From assembly GCA_017963165.1 (NCBI GenBank), contig JAGCTZ010000183.1:1-32780 (forward strand): 32,780 nucleotides of DNA. Direction: 5' to 3'. Made by a program: the position numbers and the translations under genes. Each line of letters opens with the position of its first letter. The stretch's first letter is position 1. Below are positions 8,684 through 16,550 of the stretch, piece after piece. The DNA is from Treponema sp. Its GTDB lineage: Bacteria > Spirochaetota > Spirochaetia > Treponematales > Treponemataceae. The notes below the pieces were generated by a model. The model saw nothing but the letters and a program-made list of their open reading frames with translations. It was not told the DNA's origin and made no database searches.

Positions 8684-10739
8684 TCCATGCCTCCTCCTGT
8701 TCCTGATTTTCTATACAGATTTTTTTATATAATCTGTCGCAATATTCCTGCACCCAAATATCGTTTGTTGTCTGGGCTTCATTTTCGTATTCCTCTATAT
8801 GGGGAACAAGATAAATAACCATCTGCGTTTTTTCTGCAATTTTTTCTGAGCGTTTGAAAAACAAACCTAAAAGAGGAACTTTTGAAATCAGAGGGATTCC
8901 GCTGCTACCTTTAGAGTTAGAATTCTGAATGAGACCGCTGATTACTATAGGTTCACCACTTTTTCCACAGACCTCAGTAGTCACAATTTTCTCACTCGTA
9001 GGAGGAGGATTCCCGGTCGAAGCCGAAGTATCATTTCCTTGTCTCGTAACCGAAGCTGTCACTGTACTTGTAATCATCCCATCACCACTCACAAATCCAA
9101 CGACATCAATCTTTAATCCCGAAACAATTTCCTTTGTAACACCGGAATAAATAGGCTTACCAGTACTTGGATCAATATTATTATCCCTATACCTGTAAGT
9201 ATTCGTATTCTGAAAACTAATCTGTTTTCCAGCAACACCATGAAGAGTCGTATCAGCAAAAACCGAAGTTTTATTCTCTTCAAGCGAAGCCTGCAGTTGT
9301 GCTGCAAACTCAAGCCCAAAAGCGCTGATTACATTCAAATTCAGATTCAACACATTCCCAATTTTCACGCCAATATCATTGCGTTCACCGGAATGCACCT
9401 TTCCAACCGAAAAGTTTGGATTCCATGAATTCTCTTTCCCTTCATCATATTGAAGAATCAACAAATCATAACTCACCCGAACAACAGGTCTATCACAAAT
9501 CTTCACTTGTTCACACAAATTCAAATACGCTGCATTTGTTCCCTTAAAATAAACACAAGAATTATCGTCCGCAAAAAACAAACAATCCCTGTCTACACCA
9601 GGTGGTAAAAACTTAAGCAATTCTTCTGGCCTTATAAATTTCAACTCAATCAGATAAGTATCCGTCTTTAAATCAATTTCATCCTTCAGAATCCCTATCT
9701 CTCTAAAAATCAACTCATCAGCACAAACCAAAAAAGACATCTCATCAGGCAAAACAATACATTCAAGTCCACCAAACCTCTTATTCAAAATCGAAACAAA
9801 CCTTTCAGCTTTTGTATACCCCAACGAAATCTTGTACCAGTTTCTTGTTCCCTCCACAAGCTTATCACGTGCTTCAACATCAGAAACAACATAATAAACA
9901 CCATCAACAGCAGCAACCCTAAGCCCATTCTGTACACAAACAAGTTCGAGTGCATCCTCAAAATTCTTTGCAACAAAACAACTCCTGATAATTCTACCGT
10001 CACAATTTGCAAGCAGACAAAAACCACAACCAGCAATTTCATCAGAAATACCTTCGCATTCAAACAAAGCTTCAATCACATCACCTACCTTCGAATCCTT
10101 AACATCAACACTTATCAACCCATCACTAATTACACGAATATCCGTATAACCAAAACCTTGACTAACAGTATTCACAGAAGAATTCTTTTTCGCAAAATGA
10201 TATCCTGAATCTTTCTTCACAAGCTCAAATCCGTTTAACCTCAAACACACGCTTTCAAGCAGTTCCTCTTCATTCAATCCCTTAAAATGCATGTTCATAG
10301 TCACAGCAGGCAATACTTCATAAGTAACCGCTGTATCCAGAAACAGCGACAATTTTTCAACAATCTGTTCTGCAGTCAAATCACAAACATCAAGACAAAA
10401 CAAGCCATTCTGCTCTAAAATCCTGAATCTGCTGACTGTCCACACTTCATCCTTCTTTGAAACATACAATCTTGCATAATTCAAAAAAGAATCAAACGCT
10501 GTTTCAAAATCACTACCCGTAAAACGAAAATCCGATTTGCCGTTTACAGTATCATCAGGAACAATCGAAATACCGGTATCAAGAGAAACAACATAAAGAA
10601 TATCGCGGATCAAACAATCAGAAAAATCCCAGCTGTATACATTACCTGCCGAAGAATTCTTAGCCTGCGCAAAAACACAGTTACATAGAATCCCGCCGCA
10701 GATAAGCACACACCCTAGCCTGCGCCAAAGCGTTTTCAT
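8670..10739 (-). CDS. gspD: Type II secretion outer-membrane secretin GspD
   Basis: This 689-aa secretin forms the outer-membrane channel of the system. A signal peptide covers residues 1-26 (ending VFAQA). The N-terminal part seems to carry more than one STN/N0-like module (about 36-105, 115-185 and 205-290), followed by N1-like ring domains (about 297-420). The C-terminal secretin domain (about 425-665) ends with the diagnostic GIPLISKVPLLGLFFKR and a short tail. Repeated N0-like units are unusual; most GspD proteins have one. It is the first gene of the operon, with a weak G-rich ribosome site. No pilotin gene was recognised, although the operon lipoproteins are candidates. Confidence 0.92.
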   Translation of the reverse strand: MKTLWRRLGCVLICGGILCNCVFAQAKNSSAGNVYSWDFSDCLIRDILYVVSLDTGISIVPDDTVNGKSDFRFTGSDFETAFDSFLNYARLYVSKKDEVWTVSRFRILEQNGLFCLDVCDLTAEQIVEKLSLFLDTAVTYEVLPAVTMNMHFKGLNEEELLESVCLRLNGFELVKKDSGYHFAKKNSSVNTVSQGFGYTDIRVISDGLISVDVKDSKVGDVIEALFECEGISDEIAGCGFCLLANCDGRIIRSCFVAKNFEDALELVCVQNGLRVAAVDGVYYVVSDVEARDKLVEGTRNWYKISLGYTKAERFVSILNKRFGGLECIVLPDEMSFLVCADELIFREIGILKDEIDLKTDTYLIELKFIRPEELLKFLPPGVDRDCLFFADDNSCVYFKGTNAAYLNLCEQVKICDRPVVRVSYDLLILQYDEGKENSWNPNFSVGKVHSGERNDIGVKIGNVLNLNLNVISAFGLEFAAQLQASLEENKTSVFADTTLHGVAGKQISFQNTNTYRYRDNNIDPSTGKPIYSGVTKEIVSGLKIDVVGFVSGDGMITSTVTASVTRQGNDTSASTGNPPPTSEKIVTTEVCGKSGEPIVISGLIQNSNSKGSSGIPLISKVPLLGLFFKRSEKIAEKTQMVIYLVPHIEEYENEAQTTNDIWVQEYCDRLYKKICIENQEQEEAWNEKL

Positions 10740-10781
10740 TTTTTTTGCAGCCCCCTGATTTCAAAAAGTTTTTATACTATT

Positions 10782-10812
10782 AGTATTAAAAAAAAAGAGG
10801 ACTTCTTACAAA
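10782..10812 (-). promoter_or_regulatory. Recurrent TTTGTAAGAA/T-run element upstream of gspD
   Basis: Read on the minus strand: TTTGTAAGAA, six mixed bases, nine T, then AATACT. The same 31-base layout occurs upstream of ssb (22487-22517) and of the 25323-26480 gene (26571-26601). It could be a -35-like TTGTAA with a T-rich spacer, or the tail of an intrinsic terminator for the upstream gene. It sits 43-73 bases before the gspD start. Confidence 0.35.
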
Positions 10813-10880
10813 AATTTTAAGAAAAAATGAGAAAAAATTGATTTTTTTTTGAAATTTAAAGCGTTTTCTTTATTCCAGGG

Positions 10881-11717
10881 CTATTTTCTTTTGTTTAAGC
10901 TTTTAATTGTTCTAATTTTTTCCCTGAGCATTTCCAATTCTTCTTTATAATTTAGGCTCTTAAGGGTTGGAAAACGATGCATAAAGCTTTCGACGTTACG
11001 GAGCTTTGGCTGGAACTGTTCGATTTTTGCAAGGATAGCGGTACTTACTTCGTCCTTACGTTCAGCAGCGTGGGCTTTTACAGAGGCAATAATTTGAGAG
11101 AAAGATTCTCCTTTGAACCACTGCTCGTGACCATAATGTTCGCGCAGGTTTTCTCCAAAAGCTTTGATACGTGCCATGGAAACAGAAAAGTCGACAAGGC
11201 GGCGGATTGTAATAAGAAGATCTACCGTAAGGCCAACTGCAATTATATCGGCACTAACATTCAATACTACATCAGAAAACAATGAAAGAAATTTCATTAC
11301 AAAAGGCTGAACAAAGTGAATGATTACAACACCAAGAACTCCGAATAAAAGAGAATTAAGAAGGCAGATACGGCCCTTTATATTAAGCTTATAGTGTGAA
11401 TAATCCCACCAGCGTGTATGAAAAAGCTTTTCCAGAATCCAGCTTGAAAGATATTCCACTGCACTACCAAAAATCATTGAAGCAAAAAATAACGGTATCC
11501 AGGTAGTATAAAGCGATTGAGGCAAAAGCAGGATAGAAAGTCCCCCAAAACCATAGATAGGACAAATTGGTCCATGTAAAAATCCGCGGTTTACGAATTT
11601 ATGTTCAAAGAAAATACCGACATATAAAACTTCGGACACCCATCCTACGAAGCTGAAAATTATGAAAATGAGAAAAACAGTTGAAAATGGCATCAAATAA
11701 ATTGGTAAAACGTTCAT
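10881..11717 (-). CDS. CmpB-type putative ABC transporter permease
   Basis: This is a 278-aa membrane protein of the family often called ABC_trans_CmpB (PF06541). The recognisable signature is FVGWVSEVLY, then FVNRGFLHGPICPIYGFGG, then EYLSSWILEKLFHTRWWDYS and KGRICLLNS. About five membrane helices occupy residues 10-185, followed by a ~95-residue cytoplasmic helical tail. The family is annotated as a putative permease but has no firmly established substrate, so the transport role is uncertain. No ribosome site precedes the ATG; promoter-like hexamers lie immediately upstream, so a leaderless transcript is likely. It diverges from the Fur-ZnuA fusion gene. Confidence 0.85.
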   Translation of the reverse strand: MNVLPIYLMPFSTVFLIFIIFSFVGWVSEVLYVGIFFEHKFVNRGFLHGPICPIYGFGGLSILLLPQSLYTTWIPLFFASMIFGSAVEYLSSWILEKLFHTRWWDYSHYKLNIKGRICLLNSLLFGVLGVVIIHFVQPFVMKFLSLFSDVVLNVSADIIAVGLTVDLLITIRRLVDFSVSMARIKAFGENLREHYGHEQWFKGESFSQIIASVKAHAAERKDEVSTAILAKIEQFQPKLRNVESFMHRFPTLKSLNYKEELEMLREKIRTIKSLNKRK

Positions 11718-11724
11718 ATATGTA

Positions 11725-11754
11725 AATATAATATAATTGTTTTAAAAATGAAAA
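11725..11754 (-). promoter_or_regulatory. Promoter for the CmpB-type gene, leaderless geometry
   Basis: On the minus strand the -35-like TTTTCA (11754-11749) and -10-like TATATT (11730-11725) are separated by 18 bases. The ATG follows the -10 box by only 7 bases, which would put the transcription start at the ATG. Confidence 0.5.
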
Positions 11755-11827
11755 AAAATTGTGAAAAAAAAATCCTTGCCGCTCCCGTGGAAACTGGCTG
11801 ACGGCTGCATCTGAGAATTTTTGGCGG

Positions 11828-12673
11828 ATGCCAAAGGAAAAATCCGAGGATTTTGCGAAGCAAATACCGCAGGATTTTCTTTTTTCATATTTAAAAGAAA
11901 TGAAGGGACAGCATTTTACGGCAGAGGATGTGCATGCTCATTTTGAAAGCAAACAGATTTCAATTGGAATTGCAACAATCTACCGTCAGCTTGAAAAGCT
12001 TGTGGCAGAAGGAACGCTTCAGAAATATTTTATTGATGAACATTCTGCAGCCTGCTTTGAATATTCGGGCGAAGACTGTAATGCAGAAACTCCACACTTT
12101 CATCTTAAATGTGAAGAATGCGGAAATCTTTTTCATCTTGAATGCGAAGATCTGGAAAGTCTTTCGAATCACCTTAAAAAGGTAATTTGTAATGCAATTA
12201 CCGAAGCACTTTGTCAGAAAGACAACTCAGATGCAAATGTTTATCGCAAAAATCTTTCTGTCTATACAGCCCAGCTTGATGAACTTGATAAAGCCTACTC
12301 TACCGCAATTAATTCTGCTTCTAAAAATACTCTGATTTTTGGTGACCGCTTCCCATTCAGATATTTAGTTGATGATTATAATTTAAATTACTACGCAGCA
12401 TTTGTCGGCTGCTCCGCAGAAACAGAAGCAAGCTTTAAGACTGTAATCTTCCTTGCAAACAAAATAGATGAACTTGGCGCAAACTACATTTTCAAAATTG
12501 AATCTGGCGATGGAAAACTTTCAAAAACAATTATTCAAAACAGCAGCAATAAATATGCCCAGATTCTAGTCCTAGACTCCATGCAATCTGTAACATCAAA
12601 GCAGGCACTCACTACCTCATATTTAAAAATAATGAATGAAAACCTTCAGACCTTAAAAAAAGGATTAGAATAA
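11828..12673 (+). CDS. Fur/Zur-ZnuA chimera: metal repressor fused to zinc-binding protein half
   Basis: This is a 281-aa open frame that joins two families. Residues about 14-118 are a Fur-family metalloregulator: FLFSYLKEMKGQHFTAEDVHAHF, the recognition-helix stretch ISIGIATIYRQLEKLVAEG, then HSAACFEY, PHFHLKCEECG and HLECEDLESLSNHLKK. The Fur part stops where the last strand and second CxxC should be. Residues about 119-281 match the C-terminal half of a ZnuA/AdcA-type substrate-binding protein: NAITEALCQKD, FGDRFPFRYLVDDYNLNYYAAF, GCSAETEASF, ILVLDSMQSVTS and a final helix. The ZnuA half has no signal peptide and lacks the N-terminal lobe with its first His ligands. The simplest origin is an in-frame deletion across adjacent fur and znuA genes. 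The ATG is the only start after an upstream stop at 11762; no good ribosome site is seen. Whether it is functional, a relic or an assembly join cannot be told from sequence alone. Confidence 0.85.
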   Translation: MPKEKSEDFAKQIPQDFLFSYLKEMKGQHFTAEDVHAHFESKQISIGIATIYRQLEKLVAEGTLQKYFIDEHSAACFEYSGEDCNAETPHFHLKCEECGNLFHLECEDLESLSNHLKKVICNAITEALCQKDNSDANVYRKNLSVYTAQLDELDKAYSTAINSASKNTLIFGDRFPFRYLVDDYNLNYYAAFVGCSAETEASFKTVIFLANKIDELGANYIFKIESGDGKLSKTIIQNSSNKYAQILVLDSMQSVTSKQALTTSYLKIMNENLQTLKKGLE

Positions 12674-12695
12674 TAAAAATGTTGGAAATTACCGT

Positions 12696-12881
12696 TTATG
12701 CGCTATGTAATACTTTTTTCTTTGGAGTGATTCCAGCACTTTTTAGGAAATCTTCTGCTTGATTTTTATAATAATTTAAACGCTCTTCTTCACTCATATT
12801 TTTTGTATATTCATAATTGTATTCACGAACTTTATGAATATCATCAACTGTAAAGTTATCGCTGATTTCCAATTTCATCAT
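12696..12881 (-). CDS. Small acidic protein, possible orphan antitoxin
   Basis: This is a 61-aa protein with a good ribosome site (CAGGAGG, 6 bases before ATG 12881). It is predicted to be helical (SDNFTVDDIHKVREYNYEYTKNMSEEERLNYYKNQAE, shown here as key segments: DDIHKVREYNYE and MSEEERLNYY). Proteins of this look occur as small free-standing genes in treponemes and clostridia, sometimes near toxin genes, but I cannot name the family. No toxin partner lies downstream, where the convergent Fur-ZnuA gene begins 22 bases away. The 211 bases upstream (12882-13092) hold a short unsupported frame and no gene I can defend. Confidence 0.6.
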   Translation of the reverse strand: MMKLEISDNFTVDDIHKVREYNYEYTKNMSEEERLNYYKNQAEDFLKSAGITPKKKVLHSA

Positions 12882-13092
12882 TTTCAGCCTCCTGAAACAT
12901 CATTTCTGGCGAAACAATATCTATTGAATTAAATCCTTGCAAATTAGTAATTGCACGAATACATATTCTAAAAAAATAACTCATAAAAAAGCACGCTGGC
13001 ATAGAATTTTTCTTGCGGTAATGATTTTTGCAGTAAAGGCACCGCTATACCACTTACACGCAAGCAGCATAGTGCAAGCCGCCTGCCGCAAA

Positions 13093-15564
13093 TCAGTTCT
13101 GCTGTGGTGCGGAAACTGACAAAGCCGGCACAATACCCCCATTTGAACGGTAATCGTAGTAGTAGTTGTCGGCTTTGCCATCATAATTGACGTAGCGCGC
13201 GTTGAAACTACTATAATTGAGAGGAGAGCGCAGCCACCACCAGCCACCGTAACCACTTTCACCTTCTCCATTTTCGCTGTAATCGTTGGCACCTGTTGCC
13301 CTTGCGTAATCCGTTGACACCCTTATTCGTGTATTGTTTTTTCCAGACGAATTGTATGCCCCAAAGCCGTCGTAGTCGCTTGTCGTGACTTCCTTTTCAC
13401 TCAGCAAGAAAATTATGTCGCTTGTGTCGTCGCACTTATAGCTTGTGGCTCTCGGTAGATTACCGCCCGCATCCGTCGTGCTTTCTTCACTGTTGTCTAC
13501 CGTTGTCGCCTGTAACGCATTCTGCACGTCGCTTGTGAAGGCGCTTTGCAAAAAGCCCTTTTCGTATGTCTTCTCCTGTGTGTCGCCGTCTTCATATTTA
13601 CCATTGAGCCAGGCGCGGATTGTGGAATACTTGTAGTTGTTGGGGTAAACCGTGGAGCCGCCAATCGTTCGGTCGTTTGCATTTAGATAATACGGAACGC
13701 CTGATGCCAAGATGTTTTCCGCAAGCAGAAGCCACTGCTTTTCTGTGGATTCATCATTGTCATGGTCGGATTCATCATTGTCATGGTCAAATTCCTTTGT
13801 AAGCACGCGCCACTTTATCGGCTCAACCTTGAACCATTTTTTGCTGGTTCCGCCTGTTCCCACATTGCTTCCGTCACTGTACTTGTAGTAGCTTCTATAG
13901 GCCAACTCAGCCTGCTCTACGTACCATTCCTCGTTGCTTCCAAGATAGTAGGTGAACATTCCCTGCTTTATCGTTGCGTTCGTAATCTCAGCTTCATCAT
14001 TTTTAATTGTCTGCGGCCAGTCGCCGAACAGAACATAATCTCCAGCAGGTCCATAAGTTCCATCCTTTTCATTTCCTTCAAGAACCTTTACACTTTCCGT
14101 CAGTGCGCGGCCTTCCCACTTTGCATAAAGCGGAGTATTTCCTGTAATTTTAGTTTCTGTATTCACCTTACTATTATCATCATAGTTTTTATCTGTATAC
14201 CAGCCCCAGAAAAACTTTTCATTTTTCTTTTCATTTTCATCAAGCACAGGTTTCTTCAGCTGGTCTTCCGTCAACTTGCCGCCTTCTTCAACATATATTT
14301 CCTTTGGTGGAGTTCCGAGGGGAGTACTGTAGCTTACAACACATTTATCTGTCCATTTTGCGGTAAGTGTTATGTCGTCTTCAACTGTATAGTTTCCTGC
14401 CTTTGCCTGTGTTCCATTACTGTCAAACCAGCCGCCAAAGGAATGGGTTTTATCTGTAAGATCCGGCAGCTGCTCCGTTGTAAGAATTGTTCCGCCAATT
14501 ACATTTACTTTCTCCGGCGCTGTTCCGTAGGCTGTATTGAAAGTTACACTATATTTCCATTTTGGAGTAAGCATTATGTCTTTCTTTATAATATAATTTT
14601 CATCCACACGTTTTCCGTCTTCATCGTACCAGCCCGCAAACTCATGGGTACCGTCACCCTTTGGAACAGGCAGCTGTTCTGCCCTGAGTTTTTCGCCGTC
14701 TTTAACAAGAACTGTTTTTGTAGCTGTGTTCGTTCCTGTTTCGTCTGTCGGATAGGTCAATGTGTATTTCTTTGCCTTGACTTCGCAGGAACTGCTTTCA
14801 TTTCCTACTGTATCTACATATTTGACTGTAAAGGTGTATTCCTGCTTTTTGTCGTCCGGCAGGTCTGTTTGTTTGAATATGTAATCTGTTGTTCCCTTGT
14901 TTACAGTTTTGGTTACAGGGTCGCTTGTCTTTGTTCCGCCGTTGCCGTCATCCTGCGTGTAGGTAAGCGTAATTTCCGCATGGTCGTAGTTCGGTTCTGT
15001 GTTTTCGTCAGGCTCGGTCCAGGTAAGTTTTATTGACGTATCGTTTGTCGAATCAGGATAGTCAGCATTAATATCAGAGCTTTCTGGAACCGGCGGATTA
15101 GTAAAATCAAAGTTGTTTTCCAGTGTTATCTCTTCAGACTCCCTTCTACCCGCTCCGTCAAGGACAGCAGCAATATATTTTACGTTTCCGTCTGTTTCGT
15201 TTGCCGCGGTAATTTCAAAGGTCCATTTTTTATTGTTATCAGGGTCCGGAACTGCTTCATTTACATCTTGTTCATTATCATCAAAAGCTTTAAGTAGGGC
15301 TTTTGCAGAAACAAGTGTATTGCTCTTTTTCCACACAACTTTCTTTACTTTGCTGTCTGTTGTGACTGTAATAGTAACAGTCAGCTTCTGTCCGCCATCT
15401 TCGTTTTTCTGGGGTTTTCCCGCTGTAAGTTCTATTGAAAGAGGTTCTCCGTTTGTAGTGCTGTTTTTCTTTTTTCCGTTCAATTCTGAAAGCATGTCGC
15501 TGCACGAAAAGAAAAGTCCTGCTGTAAAAAGCAGTATTGTAAAATATATAATCCTTCGTTTCAT
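13093..15564 (-). CDS. Lipoprotein with InlB-like repeats and C-terminal DUF6273-like domain
   Basis: This is an 823-aa product from ATG 15564, which has GGAGAG upstream; the upstream gene's TAA is one base away. The lipoprotein signal ends in LFFSC. The order is: a beta domain (about 40-145), a fibronectin-III-like domain (about 150-255), three InlB/Listeria-Bacteroides-type repeats (about 265-337, 338-405 and 408-486, each ending LTPKW, LTAKW or LYAKW), then a DUF6273-like domain of probable C-type-lectin fold (about 505-823). The last domain is marked by VLFGDWPQT, WWWLRSP and GGIVPALSV. It is probably a surface-exposed binding protein. The last ~26 codons before the conserved tail are dominated by Asn/Tyr/Asp/Ser codons that look diversified. 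It is coupled to a beta-barrel gene. Confidence 0.85.
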   Translation of the reverse strand: MKRRIIYFTILLFTAGLFFSCSDMLSELNGKKKNSTTNGEPLSIELTAGKPQKNEDGGQKLTVTITVTTDSKVKKVVWKKSNTLVSAKALLKAFDDNEQDVNEAVPDPDNNKKWTFEITAANETDGNVKYIAAVLDGAGRRESEEITLENNFDFTNPPVPESSDINADYPDSTNDTSIKLTWTEPDENTEPNYDHAEITLTYTQDDGNGGTKTSDPVTKTVNKGTTDYIFKQTDLPDDKKQEYTFTVKYVDTVGNESSSCEVKAKKYTLTYPTDETGTNTATKTVLVKDGEKLRAEQLPVPKGDGTHEFAGWYDEDGKRVDENYIIKKDIMLTPKWKYSVTFNTAYGTAPEKVNVIGGTILTTEQLPDLTDKTHSFGGWFDSNGTQAKAGNYTVEDDITLTAKWTDKCVVSYSTPLGTPPKEIYVEEGGKLTEDQLKKPVLDENEKKNEKFFWGWYTDKNYDDNSKVNTETKITGNTPLYAKWEGRALTESVKVLEGNEKDGTYGPAGDYVLFGDWPQTIKNDEAEITNATIKQGMFTYYLGSNEEWYVEQAELAYRSYYKYSDGSNVGTGGTSKKWFKVEPIKWRVLTKEFDHDNDESDHDNDESTEKQWLLLAENILASGVPYYLNANDRTIGGSTVYPNNYKYSTIRAWLNGKYEDGDTQEKTYEKGFLQSAFTSDVQNALQATTVDNSEESTTDAGGNLPRATSYKCDDTSDIIFLLSEKEVTTSDYDGFGAYNSSGKNNTRIRVSTDYARATGANDYSENGEGESGYGGWWWLRSPLNYSSFNARYVNYDGKADNYYYDYRSNGGIVPALSVSAPQQN
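13141..13218 (-). other. Candidate variable region (diversity-generating retroelement type)
   Basis: In these 26 codons, 17 are of the form NNY and can be derived from AAT or AAC by changes at adenines only. They encode Asn, Tyr, Asp, Ser and Phe in three clusters, separated by fixed codons (Ala-Arg, Val, Gly-Lys-Ala). The block lies just after WWWLRSP and ends at the invariant RSNGG of a C-type-lectin-like domain. This is where DGR target proteins carry their variable region. No template repeat or reverse transcriptase is in the window. Confidence 0.4.
13747..13788 (-). repeat. Perfect 21-bp tandem duplication
   Basis: Two identical 21-base copies encode a doubled acidic heptapeptide (DHDNDES twice) in the DUF6273-like domain. 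The perfect identity points to a recent slippage or duplication event. Confidence 0.95.
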
Positions 15565-15565
15565 T

Positions 15566-16225
15566 TTAATTCTCTCCTTCAAGGTCAATTTCGATTTCAT
15601 CTGCCGTTTCACTGCCTGTATTAACCGCTCCGTTTATATGCCATACTACACCAAGTCTTAAGCCCACCTGTCCTAGGACATTGTCACTTTCAAATATTGC
15701 AGTGTATACAGGAGAAATATCAAGCTCAAAGCACTGGCTTTCTGTACTGGGAATCCATCTGAATGCAGGGCTGATTACTAAAGCCTGATCTGGATACCAC
15801 CTGCGGGTAACTGAAATATTCTGCCCTTCTATATTATGAAGCACAATCGAATACCCTATTTCCGGCTGAAAGGCAAAGTTCTGTGAACCAAGTATAAACG
15901 GAACTCTGAGCCAGGCACCGAACGTTAGTGAAACGTCATCTCCACGCTTTAGGTTTCCATTGCTATTCGGGAAAAGATGAGAATAATCTAAATGTTCGCT
16001 AAATCCCAGGCTTAGACTGTTTGGAAGCACAAGAGGAAGCGTGTACTCAATATCAACGCCTCCGCCCAAAGTAAACGCAGTCTGTTCAGCCCAATCACCA
16101 AGTGCATACTGGTTTGTCAGAAAGGTTCCGACAGCAAAGCCTTCATACTGCGGTTTTTCCTGCGCAAATAAAGCAGAAACACACATAACCGACACTACAC
16201 CAACAATTACAAATAACTTTTTCAT
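15566..16225 (-). CDS. Outer-membrane beta-barrel protein
   Basis: This is a 219-aa protein with a clear signal peptide (cleavage after ALFA, residue 21) and a good ribosome site (AGGAG) before ATG 16225. The mature chain has alternating hydrophobic/polar strands typical of an 8- to 10-strand barrel (FTLGGGVDIEYTLPL, VSLTFGAWLRVPFIL, VGLRLGVVWHI). The C-terminus is acidic (ETADEIEIDLEGEN). The ribosome site of the next gene lies inside its end and the stop and start are one base apart, so the barrel and the InlB/DUF6273 lipoprotein are made together and may form an outer-membrane complex. No named family is assigned. Confidence 0.8.
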   Translation of the reverse strand: MKKLFVIVGVVSVMCVSALFAQEKPQYEGFAVGTFLTNQYALGDWAEQTAFTLGGGVDIEYTLPLVLPNSLSLGFSEHLDYSHLFPNSNGNLKRGDDVSLTFGAWLRVPFILGSQNFAFQPEIGYSIVLHNIEGQNISVTRRWYPDQALVISPAFRWIPSTESQCFELDISPVYTAIFESDNVLGQVGLRLGVVWHINGAVNTGSETADEIEIDLEGEN

Positions 16226-16285
16226 ATTACTCTCCTGATATCCGTTTCAAAACCGAATATTACATACTCTTTTAAATATAAATAT

Positions 16286-16315
16286 ATTTTAACATAAGTT
16301 TGATTTTTTTTACAA
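16286..16315 (-). promoter_or_regulatory. Promoter for beta-barrel/lipoprotein operon
   Basis: On the minus strand, TTGTAA (16315-16310) and TAAAAT (16291-16286) are spaced by 18 bases, about 60 bases before the ATG at 16225. Confidence 0.5.
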
Positions 16316-16342
16316 GCAGATAAAACACAACGGCTCGTTGTA

Positions 16343-16372
16343 TTGCCCCATTTTATTATTTTGTGCTATAAT
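16343..16372 (+). promoter_or_regulatory. Extended -10 promoter for corA leader
   Basis: TTGCCC (16343-16348), an 18-base spacer and a perfect TATAAT (16367-16372) preceded by TGC, an extended -10. It is the best promoter match in the window. Transcription would start near 16379, giving a ~170-base leader before corA. Confidence 0.65.
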
Positions 16373-16404
16373 TATTTTATTCAGTTTGAAGTTTACATTC
16401 TTAT

Positions 16405-16524
16405 TCAGGAGGCGTTTTATGGACGGCGGGTCGAGTAGTTATCCCATACGTATTTTAATCACAAATAGCAGCCTCTTGAATTTCAATTTCCAATAATTTT
16501 ACATCCCTGTTGTTTTTGAAATTC
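16405..16524 (+). promoter_or_regulatory. Structured leader upstream of corA
   Basis: Two long-range pairings can be drawn. TCAGGAGGC (16405-16413), which holds the ribosome site of the leader ORF, pairs over 9 bases with GCCTCTTGA (16471-16479) using one G-U pair. GAATTTCAA (16478-16486) pairs perfectly with TTGAAATTC (16516-16524). The two stems share 16478-16479, so they compete. The CCTCT stretch could also pair with AGAGG of the corA ribosome site. The layout allows a translation-sensitive switch. Confidence 0.4.
16419..16496 (+). CDS. 25-aa leader peptide upstream of corA
   Basis: A short frame starts at ATG 16419 with an excellent ribosome site (AGGAGG, 6 bases upstream) and stops at TAA 16494-16496. 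It lies 54 bases before the corA ATG, on the same transcript as the extended -10 promoter. The peptide starts MDGGSSSYP and ends in a hydrophobic/Asn tail. Salmonella corA is known to be controlled through a short leader ORF (corL); the arrangement here is similar, but the sequence is not. Confidence 0.5.
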   Translation: MDGGSSSYPIRILITNSSLLNFNFQ

Positions 16525-16550
16525 TTCTGGCTATGAGAGGAGAATTAAAA

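Noticed and set aside
12856..12984. 42-aa frame upstream of the small acidic protein
   Set aside because: It has no ribosome site and no recognisable sequence, and overlaps the better-supported gene.
13762..15036. 424-aa plus-strand frame
   Set aside because: It is antisense to the lipoprotein with recognisable InlB-like and FN3-like domains, and is Cys/Phe-rich with no ribosome site.
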